In this document: positions 52,328-63,159 of the stretch, in pieces | Layout of the letters: the number at the start of each line of letters is the position of its first letter | Numbering within the stretch: the stretch's first letter is position 1 | Origin: Sordariomycetes sp. S80-01Y | Taxonomy: Eukaryota; Ascomycota; Sordariomycetes | DNA: 64,000 bases | Assembly: GCA_037042185.1 (NCBI GenBank) | Contig: JAXQJY010000027.1 | Span: 124,001 to 188,000, forward strand | Direction: 5' to 3' | Made by a program: the position numbers and the translations under genes | Notes under the pieces: generated by a model | Told to the model about the DNA's origin: nothing | The model's input: the letters and a program-made list of their open reading frames with translations, nothing else | Databases searched by the model: none

Positions 52328-54987
52328 GGTAGTGTTGGGATGAGGTAGTAGTGACGGATTCATTGAATCGTACGCAGCAACCGAGAAATTTGGTATTGAA
52401 ATTCAACACCAAATTTCATTAATCAGTATATGGAAGATCTGTGTGTTCTGTATTTGTCCCATTGAGAGCAGGCGGTAGGGTTGGGTGGGCTATAGGGAAC
52501 GCCACCCTCCTGCCGGTGATATAAACACTTACGCTCAACCCACTCTCATGTTCCAGAGTACGCAGAAGAGTCCAGTAAAGGAATCGGGTCGCAAGTTAAG
52601 GAATCCGGATAACTTTCAGTCGCGAAACTATGCATTAAGCCCAAGCATTCAGCCGTCATACCAACTGGATCTACTGGGCCGCTTGGGAAACTCGGGCACA
52701 CTGTTGCCACTTTACCCAGCAATACCGAATAGCTGGCGTTAGCGATTCTCTACAGCCTCATCCTCCGAATCGAATTCGATTTAGGCCGCGACGGGACCAC
52801 AGATGTCTTGATTGATATCCCTATATCGGTGGTGACTCCATAGGAGGGTGGGGGCTCGTAGGAAGGCCCTTTACCTAGTCAGATCTTACCGCAATTCAAG
52901 AACAGAGCACATTTTCTGCACGCGTCCTGCACAAGATGATCAGCTTTGGGAACCGCTTCCTGGTGGATGAGGGGCCTCTGCGTGGATGGCCCTTCGAAGC
53001 TAGGTCCCATTCTTAGCGCTTTGATCTGATTCAAAAGCTTCGCCGTGAAAACATTCGGCACTTTACACCGCATTTAAAGTCATTTGGCACGTCTGAATAC
53101 TGTCAGCTTGCTCTATAGGGCCCATTCTAATGGCAGCTGATCTGGAGACTGTCAAATCATTCCAGAGGACTCTCCCAAACACATGTTTGGCCGGAATCCC
53201 GGAGAGTTGAAGGCCATTGATCCTGCAAGTGCTAAATCCAGGTCTGCATAACCGAAAACAATAAAATCGGTGTTCCCGCCCGTTTCGAGCTAAGCCGCTT
53301 CGAAAGTTCCGTAGTAAGCGTAGCCAATATCTTACCGACATTAGAGTATCCCGGAAAACCGAGCTTGGTGGTGGGCTGAGAGGTTGCTCAGTCCCCAGGG
53401 ATGCAATCTCGAGTAAGGTGCACTTGGAAGACGAGTTGGTGGAGCGCCTAATTTAACAGTCCGCTCAACAAGCGCAAGGGCCAAGTGTGGCGTTTCACTC
53501 GGTAGTTTCGTGACGAGCGAGTATCTTGCGGCGAACCATTAGCAGTTTTGCTGATGTTAATGGCTGCAGGGTATTCCATCCAGCCGGAAAGGGCGCCATT
53601 CATGACACAACGATCGCACAAACCAATAAGATCGTTTCAATTCCATACTTGTGTTGTAATAATGTCGCAGAGAATGACTGGTAGCTGAAACGTCAAGCTA
53701 CTTCCGCTTCGACTTTAGCATACCTTTTGCCATTTTCGGGTCGGAGAATGTTTACCACTGCAACAGGGCGACTTAGCTGAAGCTATGGGAACAGAACCAT
53801 TCTCATCCAGATGTAACATGCAGAGTCCAGTAGTGCGCCGGGGTGTGATCTCGCAATCCCGACGTGGTCAATCGTTACACAAGAGGCGAGGCCAGGAACT
53901 ACAAACAGACCCCGTAGATCTTGTGCTTTGTAGATGTTCCATGCATTGTTGGTTTGTTAAAGGGTTACACGGAAATACGGCCCAGGTCGTAAGGTAAGTA
54001 GAGGAGGCCAATAAGTTCCTCGAAGCGATTCGTCTGCGAAGCTGTTTGATTTCCGGCTCATGGGGAATTCCAATGAAACCCCGTACGAGCCTAAAAAGGG
54101 CAGCCACGTGAAAGTGGAGCAGCGTGCTCAATTTGTCGTGCCTGGGACACTCTGTCGGAAACTGTATTCCGGCAATCATTCCAGCCAGCTGACCCCTTCC
54201 CCCCTTACTCAATCTCGACAGATGGTTTGTGACAACAGGCACAGGTCGTTCTCTGTAAAATTTCGGATCTGTACTTCCTACATGATAGGAAAAATAGATG
54301 ACCAGTTTATTATTCGTAGAACCTTGTGTTATAAGTGCGAGGCTCGGTAGTCAGCACAGGCGAGTACTAAATCTAAAAGAACTGGTAGGTACTGTACTGT
54401 ACAGGAATTGAGTGACAATTATTATATTGATAGAGTCCTGTAGCTGAGCTATAGTTCATGGAGGTTGACGACTCGCAAGTCCCATACACCAGTAATCAGT
54501 GTTCCGGAACGATATGCTGGAGTATCATTCTATCCTGGAACGCGTTGATGTGGGCCCAGGCAGTTCATGGGACATAAATCACCAGCGGTTCGGACGCAGG
54601 GATGTAACGATTATACGAGTGCTGCCGGAGAAGAGAAGGAAAAACGGAAAAGATAACAAGGTCTCGATCTCTTTGTACAGAAGACTCCCAAACCTTGTAC
54701 AACTGCTTTGCCAGTTTTCACGGAGGTGCAAAACTTTCAAACTTCTAGTTTCTCCATGTCTTGCAATGAAACTAGTGACCGTGTGCGCGGTGAAGAACAG
54801 GGCGGCTGGAGCACAAGGCTTGTGAATATTCGGATGGAAGTTGGCTCTTGCGCGCTAGTCAGTTAGCAGTTTTGGATTGTACATTATGTATCTAAAGAGG
54901 GTGACGTCAGCAACCGCAACCCCCACGATCGTACTGCTCCAAACACCCAAATCCACCATGCAATGATCTCAGTTCACACGGTCAGAT
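52328..54987. other. Gene-poor spacer, 2.66 kb
   Basis: Holds the 3' region of the sugar carrier and the promoter of the regulator at 54988. Minus-strand frames at 52.9-53.3 and 53.9-54.2 kb and plus-strand frames at 53.8-54.8 kb show no family resemblance. An inverted repeat lies at 52385-52417. No transposon ends were recognised. Confidence 0.5.
52385..52417. repeat. 33-bp near-perfect inverted repeat after the sugar carrier stop
   Basis: GAAATTTGGTATTGAA (52385-52400), one central base, then TTCAACACCAAATTTC (52402-52417). The 16-base arms pair except at one position. It sits 58 bp past the carrier stop codon, so it may fold in the 3' UTR, mark the transcript end, or be a small palindromic insertion. 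No target duplication was seen around it. Confidence 0.65.
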
Positions 54988-57716
54988 ATGCTCGAATCGA
55001 CGAAGAATTCTGTTCGAGGTCGACGTCACGTAACCACGGCCTGTAGACCGTGCCGCGATGATAAGATCAGAGTACGCTCCATTAGCCAACATACCAGCAG
55101 CCCCGTGACTGACGCAAGGCCCAGTGCGACGGAGAGTCCCCTAGTTGCGGTCAATGTTCTTCGAAGCAACGGGACTGCACGTACTCAGGTCTGGTAGACA
55201 GGAGAAAGTGAGTAGCTGGCCCTTCCTCTTCTTTTCTGAACACTGGGTCGGAACTCTAACACCTCCGCTTTGACCATAGACTCTCCAACCGGAAAACGGT
55301 GCAGATCTTCTCACGTCGTGTCCGCCAGCTCGAACAATTCATCGCGTCGCAGCAGCTGACTGTGCCGGACCCTTATGAAGATGACTCCGAAACGCTTGCT
55401 CAACTAAGCGCATTGTTCATGCCGGACGAACAACCGGCATCTCCACAGAAGAACGCTGGTCATGAGCAAATTCAAGATCCTTCAGTGGAAACGCCATCCT
55501 GGCCAAGTGATTCTCGTTCCATGCCAGGACCTGCTGTCTTGCCCCCCACGCTTGGCGCGTCTGTTAACTCTCAGCCAGACACCACATCTCTTCCGTTTCT
55601 TGACGCTGCCGAGAGCATGACCATTCTGCAACCGGACCCCAGCATCCCATCATGGTCCACTGACGATCCCGTTGACGCTGATTGGGTCTGGACGATGGCG
55701 ACGATGCCTCAATTTGGGGTAGAGCTGGAATCTGCGCCCGAGCTGTTTCATAGTTCGTACGCGGATGATGACGTCCCAATACCGCCAAGGGAGGAGGGCA
55801 ACTCCTTGGATTTCGCCTCCCCTCCTACACCCAGGGAGGACGGTTCTGGCGAAGACGAAGACAATCATTCTGCAGTTTCGAATCAACTGTCAGCCCGGCT
55901 CGGTACTCTGCTTCTCACTAGCTGCGGCGAGTCTCACTATTACGGCTCTACATCGAATTTCAACCTCGTGCCGCACAAATCAATCGAAACAGGTCGACAG
56001 CAGCCCTATTATTCCTCACAGCAAGCTCAGGAGAGGCTAAGACTCTGTGAACTGGACCAGCCCATTGCTACAGAGCTAGTAAACCATCTTCTGAATCTCT
56101 ATTTTACCTGGCATGACCCGAGCCTGCACGTTGTCGATTGGGACCTCTTTACTAAGGATCGTTCAAGATTCGAGTCAGGGGAAGCAGATACCGCTTTCTT
56201 TTCGCCAATTTTGATCAACGCCATGTATGTAACTATCTATCCTGGAATCTCAACCCTCCAACTCTGGTACCAAGACTGACCTCCATCCAGGTGCGCCGTC
56301 GGGGCCGACTTTGAACCGCAACGAGACCCTTCGTATTCCGGTCCTTTGTCGGAACTTTTCGCGAAAAGAGCGGTAGCACTTTTGGATCTCGAGCTGGGAC
56401 GCCCTCGAATTTCTACGATTCAAGCTTTGGCCATTCTCAGCAGTCACGAGATAGCCCATGCGCGGGACACACGCGCGTGGCTGTTCAGCGGTATGCTTCA
56501 GGCCCGCTGGAGAAGGATTTCGAAGCTCTCAAACCTCTAATATTTGACTTTAGGCATGTCTATAAGGCTAGGTCTGGACTTTGGACTTCACGTCAGTACT
56601 CAACCTTACATCAATGCCGGCGAGATGACGGTCGAAGACGCCAGAGGCCGAAGCGTAGCTTTTTGGGGTAGTTTCGCCACAGACAGGTATGTGTCCCAGC
56701 CCAACGCTCGACTAGATGAGAATTCGTGACTCATCCTTCTGGTAGAATGTGGGGACTGTACCTCGGCCGACCACTGAACAACTTCAGCAAAGCTATCTCT
56801 GTCGAGAGACCCATGTTCTTTCACACAGGAAACAACGAAGCATCATGGCAACCTTATGGATCACCCAACTCGGCATCAGCTCCCCAGAGACTTGTAGATA
56901 AACAGGTAACTTTGATGGAGCACTGGATCGAGCTATCCGAAATCATGTCCACGTTGGAAAGCTCCTTGTGAGTTCAAGCACTAAGAACGCAATTCCAGTG
57001 ATTGACATCGCGCCTGCTAGATATTTCCAGATCGATGCCTCTAATACGGAACTGCAAAGACTCGCTCACGACACATTTGAGCGCCTCTTGGCTTGGAAGT
57101 CGAATCTCTCGCCGGACGTCAATATTGATCTTAACGCACCTATGCCGGAAGCATGCTTGCCCCATCTCATCATTCTGCAGTAGGTGCTCTTATCATCTCC
57201 CCGGTTATAGCATTCACGAACCTAATCTTTACTTGCGGTAGTATGGTCTATGCATATCTCGTCATTGTGCTGCATCGACCATTCGTAGCGAAACATTATA
57301 TTCAACCCTCCCCGTTAGTCGGCCAAGGACACGTGCACGCACGCGCCATGTGCATCAAAGCTGCTCTAGAGATTGCCGAGTTACTTAGGTGGTACGAAAA
57401 GCAGCACACCCTCAGCCGAGCAAACATCCTTGTAGTGCAGATCGTATTCAGTGCGGCTTTAATCTTAGTCTACGCCACAGTCTGCCAGAGCGATCCGGTA
57501 TCCCACCAAGAACTATTTACGAATCTCGAAATTTGCAGTCAAGCGCTCGCAACGCTAGGGGATACCTTTGAGAATGCCTCGAGAGCCCTCGAAGTGCTTC
57601 TGCGCGTTAAACGCATCTGGCAAGCTCGACTACTCAGTGCGCCAACGGGTTCGAAGCGTTCGCGGCCGTCCTACCCAGACAGAGAGAACGTCAAGCGCCG
57701 CAGCGATGTCTGGTGA
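54988..57716 (+). CDS. Zn2Cys6 transcription factor, 766 aa, eight exons
   Basis: Exons are 54988-55071, 55125-55207, 55280-56224, 56291-56490, 56554-56686, 56746-56967, 57021-57179 and 57242-57716; all phases agree. The zinc cluster spans the first intron: TTACRPCRDDKIR joins CDGESPSCGQC and SSKQRDC (residues 19-46). FSRRVRQLEQFIASQ is the linker coil. A long Pro/Ser/Asp-rich region precedes the middle domain (LVNHLLNLYFTWHDPSLHVV, RISTIQALAILSSHE, GMSIRLGLDFGLH, FWGSFATDRMWGLYLGRP, VYAYLVIVLHRPFV). A basic C-terminus ends the protein. The layout is that of the nitrate/xylanase/arabinolytic-regulator type. Lying between the sugar carrier and the polyol dehydrogenase, it is the natural candidate regulator of that cluster. 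It converges on the dehydrogenase gene with a 182-bp gap. Intact. Confidence 0.87.
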
Positions 57717-57898
57717 ACCTTCACCCGCACATTCCTTGTCTTGGCATGGTTTTGAGTCCAATTATTCCTAAGATGGAGGGGTTTTGTTGCTCACACTGAT
57801 TCGCTGGATGAAGAAAGGGTCTGCTGCCAGAAGGTTGTGTATTCTATTTGCACCCGACAATGGAAAGGTTTGAGCTTGAAGTATTCGGTAATTCTGGC

Positions 57899-59261
57899 TC
57901 AGTCTGTCTCCACAACAACCTTGATCACTATCTTATCATTTTCGTCACTAGTCCGGGCGGCGAGACTAAATGCTTCTGGAACTTTCTCGAGGCCTCGAAG
58001 TGAATGGGTGAGGAGGTGCTTCAAATTTGGCACAGCCTCACCCGATCCTGCCTTTTGCATCATTGATATAGCTTCAGGATAACAATTTGCATAGCGCCAC
58101 ACACCGATAAGATCGACCTCGCGGAGAGCCGCAGCCGAGAGCGGCAGTGTCTGGACAGGTGTGCCCATCCCTACCAGCAAAATCTTGCCCCCGCTTTGGG
58201 TTGCCTTGATGACGGAAGAGTATTAGTATATCTGCTGTGAGAAGCACGGGCGGGACCTACGTGTATCGCGATCCTGACGCAAGACTCAACTCCTGTGCAT
58301 TCGAAAGTGCGGGAGAATCGTTCCTGGAAATTGAGTGCCACCAGCTTAGCCGCGTCATCTTTGGCAGTTTCTAAGCCTTCATCGATGTTATCTGCTCGGC
58401 GTGGCTGCAGCAGGACTACCTCGTCAGTAAATTTGTGCTTCTTGGCAAACTCCAGGCGGCTCCCTGCAATATCGGCCATCACAATCTTGCCGTAGTTCGC
58501 GTTCCGAGCGGCAGCAGCGCAGAGCAGGCCCACGGCCCCTGTGCCGATGATGAGGCAGCTAGATTCCGCTCTCGCCTCAGCTTTTCGAACGGAGTGTATG
58601 GCGACGGCCAGGGGCTCCAACAGCGCTCCTTCAGCGTAGGAAAGCGAGTCTGGAAGCCTTAAAGAGCTCAGGGATCAGCACCGCGTCTCGATACTCTATT
58701 GCCAAGTCAATGGGATGAGGACTGAGCGTACTTACTTATGAACCCATTTTGCTGGATGGTTGAATCGTTCTTGCAAGGTGCCTTGAAAGTGAGGAAACGC
58801 AGTGGCACTACTTCGGAAGCGCATCTTCTCGCAAATATTGTAGTTCCCGTCACGGCACAGGGTGCAATGATCGCAGGGAACGCCGACCTCAACTGCAACC
58901 CGGTCTCCCACAGCCAATCCATGAGTGGCGGCGACGCCTTCTCCCAGAGCCATGATCTGGCCGGCACACTCGTGGCCCTGGGATAGGGGCTCTCGAATCT
59001 GGATATCGCCGTTGCGATAATGGGTGTAGTAATGAACGTCGGAACCACATAGTGTAGTGGCCTTCATAGCAATCTGTACATCTCCATTTCCCGGTAATTC
59101 AATATTTTTGGAAATCTGAAACAGATGTATTGTCAGTGAGATCCAGCACAGCAGACTTGGTCAGGAGAGCAAGCGGGAGATCCTACCAGTCGTAGGTCTT
59201 TGGGTCCATAGAGCACCTGCGCCTTGACTACTTGAGTGTCAGAGGTGCCTGAGGATGTCAT
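57899..59261 (-). CDS. Zinc-dependent polyol dehydrogenase (sorbitol/xylitol dehydrogenase-like)
   Basis: Medium-chain dehydrogenase, likely interconverting a sugar alcohol and a ketose with NAD. Exons in order are 59261-59187, 59115-58736, 58657-58261 and 58204-57899 (385 aa). Catalytic zinc ligands lie in TLCGSDVHYYTHYRNGD and LSQGHECAGQIMALGEGV. The structural zinc is bound by the four Cys of PCDHCTLCRDGNYNIC. The cofactor site is LIIGTGAVGLLCAAAA, with Asp at the end of the second strand (VMADIAGSRLEF), which favours NAD over NADP. LLEPLAVAIHSVRKA is the usual interdomain segment. YTHYRNGD and a Glu in the zinc region fit xylitol/L-arabinitol dehydrogenases, but exact substrate specificity cannot be assigned. 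Part of the putative pentose/polyol cluster. Confidence 0.88.
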
Positions 59262-60309
59262 TTTTGCTGGTTTGAATACGCGAAAACACTTTCACAGTAA
59301 AAAAAGGTTAACCGACTCTTTTCCCCTCCGTCGCAGTGGCGTCTGTTGTCACGATCAGGGTCGCTGAATCTGCGTTACCCGAAGCCTATAATCCGAGCGA
59401 AGATGCTAGACAGATATTGAGAAGAATGTTCTCTGTAGTGAGTGGTACTAGAGCTACTTGAAAGCTTCAAGCTGCAGATGGTAGCGGAAACCATATCCCG
59501 ATGCTGAAATGTCACCAACGAACAGATGACCCAATCTTTAGGTAAGGAGCTGTGGAAAACGGGCAGCGCTGACTAAAACAGACCACATAAAACCCGGGTT
59601 GAGTTAAACCTGAATATGGAAGCTCCGGCGCCGGGCCTGGGGCTTGGGACGTGGCACGCGGCACCTGGAGAGGTCTAGAAAGCAGGCTCCCGTTCCATCA
59701 AGATTAGCTACCGTCACATTGACTGCGCGAATTCTGCTATGACAATAATGGGGATGTTGACCAAGATACAGTGTAGGCGATCGATTCGGGTGTCGCGGGA
59801 ATAGAAAATCCAGTCTTTTGTTCACTGTAAAGATCTGGTGCACGTTTTTATCAAGGTGCGTAATGCACTATATATGAGCTTGAGATACCCAGGAGTCGAA
59901 TGCGTCGATCTCTTGCTTGTGCACCGGTCTGTTATCACAGCTCGATGGACATGTAAATCTTACCCTTCATGCATGCGAGCGTCGAGGATGTAGAGATGCT
60001 TGGAAAAGGTACACGGGACCATGGGTCCGGTCTGTTACGCGTGTCTGGCCATCGTAGTGGACGTTGAGTCTTCGGACCAGCGCGGTGGCACCGGCCAGAG
60101 CGAAGAGTCGTCCGGGGCTTGGGGTCGACTGTAGCAACGCAAATCTTCTGTCTCACTAAATTACGGTTGGGGTTGACACTCTCTAGGGCTCATCTCCATC
60201 GCAGACACAGATATCATATATTCAACCTCGTTAACTTAGCCCTCTCGTATGCAGTCCAGTTGCTTTAGCCGCAAGCTTCTATCATAAGCTCCAAAGCATA
60301 AGAAATCGC
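59262..60309. other. Spacer between polyol dehydrogenase promoter and transketolase 3' end
   Basis: 1.05 kb; both flanking genes are on the minus strand. No gene supported; the frames at 59604-59843 and 59935-60156 have no family resemblance. It should contain the dehydrogenase promoter. Confidence 0.5.
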
Positions 60310-62678
60310 CTAAAGTTGCCTCCATCCGGACTGTCTGGCTGATTTCCCATTGAGCCATTCCAAATATTTCTTAACTTTCTTCTCGATACCTTTTGCATCA
60401 AGTCCAAAGCGCTCGTAGTTGCTCTCGTTGGATGCAGAATATCCGTAGGTTGTCATCCCAATACTGGCTGTCACGTATCTGGACCACACAGTAGCGACGT
60501 ATTCCTCCGCACTGACTATAGGCCTTCCATCCCGTGGGAAGATGGTCGCTTTATAATCCTCATCTTGCATCTCAAAGAGGTCCAAGCATGGAGCGCTGAC
60601 AACTCTTGTTGGTATCGCCTGATCCGAGAGACGCTTGGCGGCTGCAACAGCATAGTGCAAGTTGGATCCAGCTCCCGCGAGTGTGAGCCTGTAGTTAGGT
60701 GGCTCGAGTACTGCGTATGCTCCACGCGCAACCTTGCTACGATCTGTGCTGGGCACGTCGCCGACGGGGTCGCGGGCGATGGAGAGCATGCACGGGGATT
60801 TGGTGGCTTCAAGAGCATACATCCAGGCGCCGATTAGCTCTTCAGCATCGCAAGGGCGTATGTAGCGAAGATTCGGCATGGCCCGGTAGAGAGAGTCAAC
60901 CTCTACAGGTTGGTGAGTCGGTCCATTTTGACCCTCCTCTTTTACTTATTTAGCTTGATGCGTTCTCTTGGTAGATTTCCACTTACGGAAAGAGTCGTGA
61001 GTCGCAATGTGAATGACCTGAAGATCACTGAGAGCTCCCATACGGACTCCAGGGGCGGCCTACAGCTTGCGGTCAACAAAGGCCCAATAGCGACAACGAG
61101 TCCAAAGGCGCTTACATAGAGATAGAACATTAGAAATGTTGCAGTGATCGGCAAAAATGTCCCTGGATGGTACGCTGCCATGCCGTTTGCAACAGACGCC
61201 ATGGCATGTTCTCGGATTCCATTGCGCAAGTAGCGCCCCTTGTACCCGGCTGCGGGCAAGAAGACATCCGACTCAGAGTAGGATATCTTGTTCGAATTCA
61301 CAAGGTCCGCACCTCCTCCGCAGAGAGACGGCACAGTCTCCCAAAGTTTCTCCAAAATAATGCCGTTGGCCTCACGAGTGGCCTTACCAGCGAACCGACT
61401 GCTATCCATGGTTGAGAGAAGAGCCAATCCGGCTTCTTGGCTAGGAGCCATCCGCCTCGATAGTTCCCTTGATAGCTCCGGGTATTTTGAAGTGTAAAGG
61501 TCCAACATAAAGTTCCACCGACGCTGGAGATCTATCCCGTGGGTACGCTGCTCGCGGAAGAAGTCAAGTACACCACTTGGCACTTGGTGTGTAGAATCCG
61601 GACTCATGTTGGCCTTCATTTTGGATCTTCTGAGGCTTTCTGAATCAATGCTTCCATGATGGGCTTTGTATGTCCCAGCGACAGCTGTGTCGATACCGAT
61701 GACTGTTCGAATATTTATGAAGACCGGTTTACTCGATGATCTTTTGGCCAAACGGAGGGCGGCCTCGATGCCCTCGACATCGTACCTACCATCCTCGACA
61801 TCAATGACCTCCCAACCCTGAGACCGCATTTTTGAGTTGATGTCTTCGGAGTTAATCCAGCTTAAGGGCCCGTCGCAGGTAACGGCATTGTTGTCGTAAA
61901 GAAGAACCAAGTTAGACAGTTTCAACTGTCCAGCAAGCGAGATTGCTAATCCAAATGTAAGCAAACTTAAGCATATCACGGGCAGATTGGCAAAGCCATA
62001 CCTTCAAGGGCAACGCCCTCCATCAGGCAGCCGTCTCCCGTCATGCACCAAATCGTGGACTGAATAATTTCGAACGCTGGTCTGTTGAAGTTCGCCGCGA
62101 GATTCTTGGAGGCTATTGCGAGCCCCACCGCATTCGCGATACCTTGTCCTAAAGGGCCTGTGGTCACTTCCACGCCTGGGATCTGGATCTCTGGATGCGC
62201 ATGGCAGATTGTATGAAATCCGTTCTCTTTAGCAGATCCGTAGCCTTTAAGCTCGTTCATAGTCCAGACATCGTAGCCCACTAGGTGGTTCATGATGTAT
62301 AAGAAGATGCTCGCATGCCCTGATAGATCGGTCAATTAGTACATGATGGCAAGGGTGTTTTTTGAACCTCCTACCGTTTGACAGAACGAATCGGTCCCTA
62401 TCGAACCATTCAGGATCGGCAGGGTTGTAACGCATGGCATACTTCCAGAGCGCCACGCCAATTGCAGCCATCCCCAACGCCGAGCCTCCATGGCCACCGC
62501 CAAACTGAGTACAGAGATCAAGAGCAAGGTTCCGAACAGCCAGAACGGCTTGATCATCGCGCTTTCTCTTCAAATTAGGATCATCCTCCATGTCGTACTG
62601 TGGATCGAGCCTATTTTTGGGAGGAGTGTCAACGGACACTCCAGCTTCGTTGCTCTTGTCATTCGGTGTAGAAGCCAT
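60310..62678 (-). CDS. Transketolase / dihydroxyacetone synthase
   Basis: ThDP enzyme moving two-carbon units between ketoses and aldehydes. Exons in order are 62678-62375, 62319-62002, 61945-61116, 61059-60987 and 60938-60310 (717 aa; dihydroxyacetone synthases are about 700-710 and ordinary transketolases about 680). Motifs in order are GGGHGGSALGMAAIGVALW, FVLSNGHASIFLYIM, GPLGQGIANAVGLAIA, TGDGCLMEGVALE (ThDP), KAHHGS, YLRNGIREHAMASVANG, HIATHDSFQEGQNGPTHQPV and RYIRPCDAEELIGAW. The N-terminal extension of about 45 residues and HDSF-Q-E-G-Q-N-G resemble the dihydroxyacetone-synthase branch. The protein ends WRQL; RQL is only distantly like a peroxisomal targeting tripeptide, so location is open. 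With the polyol dehydrogenase and SDR it would process xylulose-type ketoses, normally after phosphorylation by a kinase not seen here. Confidence 0.9.
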
Positions 62679-63159
62679 GATCGCTTGAATACCGTAACAT
62701 CAGTGCAGTGTCGAGACACGCAACTTGACAGGTTGTTTGTGGCATTGCCGCTATAGTATTTGCCCGTGCTTTTCCTCAACACGATCGGAATCCGAGAGCC
62801 GCTGGTCGGGGTCGGGAGTCACGGAATATAGATTCCGCATACTTCACGAAACCCACAATGCCGTGCCCGCCGGGCATCTGCTAGTCTTCCTGTGATTGGA
62901 CCATGAGTCGATTCACTTCTCAAATCCGGCATTTCCCAGAGGGCTTGCATGTCTCGGAAACAGTCGTCTGGATTCTATTCAAATCAGGACCCCTTAACTT
63001 AGATCTGGCCCAGTGTCAGCTCATACGTCCGGCACCTGTGCGACGTACTATGCAACATTCGCCTTTCTTGTTTCACGCATCTCTGCTATCCCAACCCTCT
63101 AGGCCTCCCCACCATTTGCTACTCTCATCAGTCCTTGACTAAACCCGGCCACCGCTGCC
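62679..63159. other. Divergent promoter of transketolase and SDR genes
   Basis: 481 bp between the starts of the transketolase (-) and the SDR (+). Head-to-head layout suggests shared regulation. No clear operator was identified. Confidence 0.45.

Noticed and set aside
53063-54242. Several 90-125 codon frames between the sugar carrier and its neighbouring regulator
   Set aside because: None shows family motifs; they overlap on both strands in a gene-poor spacer.
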